Source: Gammaproteobacteria bacterium (lineage in GTDB: Bacteria > Pseudomonadota > Gammaproteobacteria > Thiohalobacterales > Thiohalobacteraceae). Taken from it: a stretch of DNA of 5,756 bases. Below are positions 5,743 to 5,756 of this stretch, piece by piece. Position 1 is the first letter of the stretch. Each line of letters begins with the position of its first letter. Both the position numbers and the translations under genes were made by a program. Where the stretch lies: the NCBI GenBank assembly GCA_016214925.1, contig JACRMO010000185.1:1-5756 (forward strand), written 5' to 3'. The notes under the pieces were generated by a model that did no database searches, was not told the origin of the DNA, and worked only from the letters and a program-made list of their open reading frames with translations.

Positions 5743-5756
5743 GACTCTCCGCGACA

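Overview
The window is a GC-rich, densely coding stretch of chromosome that looks gammaproteobacterial. The main reason is the order of its genes. An M16 metallopeptidase diverges from ftsY, which is followed by ftsE, ftsX and, further down, rpoH (heat-shock sigma factor, with an intact RpoH box). ftsY-ftsE-ftsX-rpoH is a classic gammaproteobacterial cluster, and a zinc protease beside ftsY is known from pseudomonads and relatives. The species cannot be named from the sequence alone.

Layout. Positions 1-577 (minus strand) hold the N-terminal 192 codons of an exported M16 zinc peptidase; the rest lies outside the window. A 95-bp divergent intergenic region follows. Then, all on the plus strand: ftsY (673-1710, SRP receptor GTPase); ftsE (1713-2325, cell-division ABC ATPase), which is damaged; ftsX (2322-3344, its membrane partner); a 109-bp gap with an 18-bp perfect palindrome; a REC-REC-GGDEF response regulator/diguanylate cyclase (3454-4770); a 105-bp gap with a plausible sigma70-type promoter and a small leader hairpin; and rpoH (4876-5742). 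The last 14 bases are non-coding.

The most notable observation is in ftsE. The protein is normal through Walker A, Q-loop, signature, Walker B and D-loop. It then jumps, out of frame, to a recognisable FtsE C-terminal tail that still ends at the TGA overlapping the ftsX ATG. About 25 codons (roughly 71-77 nt, not a multiple of three) appear to be missing, including the H-loop (switch histidine) segment. The resulting shift happens to place the ftsE 5' part in the same frame as ftsX, making one uninterrupted 543-codon reading frame. Because both the relic tail and the ATGA junction are undamaged, this is either a very recent deletion or a sequencing/assembly error, rather than an old evolved fusion.

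The second point of interest is the diguanylate cyclase gene between ftsX and rpoH, where the classic arrangement has the two adjacent. Its first receiver domain lacks the phospho-acceptor aspartate, its second looks intact, and its GGEEF catalytic domain lacks the final Asp of the inhibitory RxxD site. Functionally the window joins membrane protein targeting (FtsY), septal peptidoglycan hydrolysis control (FtsEX), heat-shock transcription (RpoH) and a c-di-GMP signalling protein. I found no RNA genes, insertion sequences, CRISPR arrays or other mobile elements.
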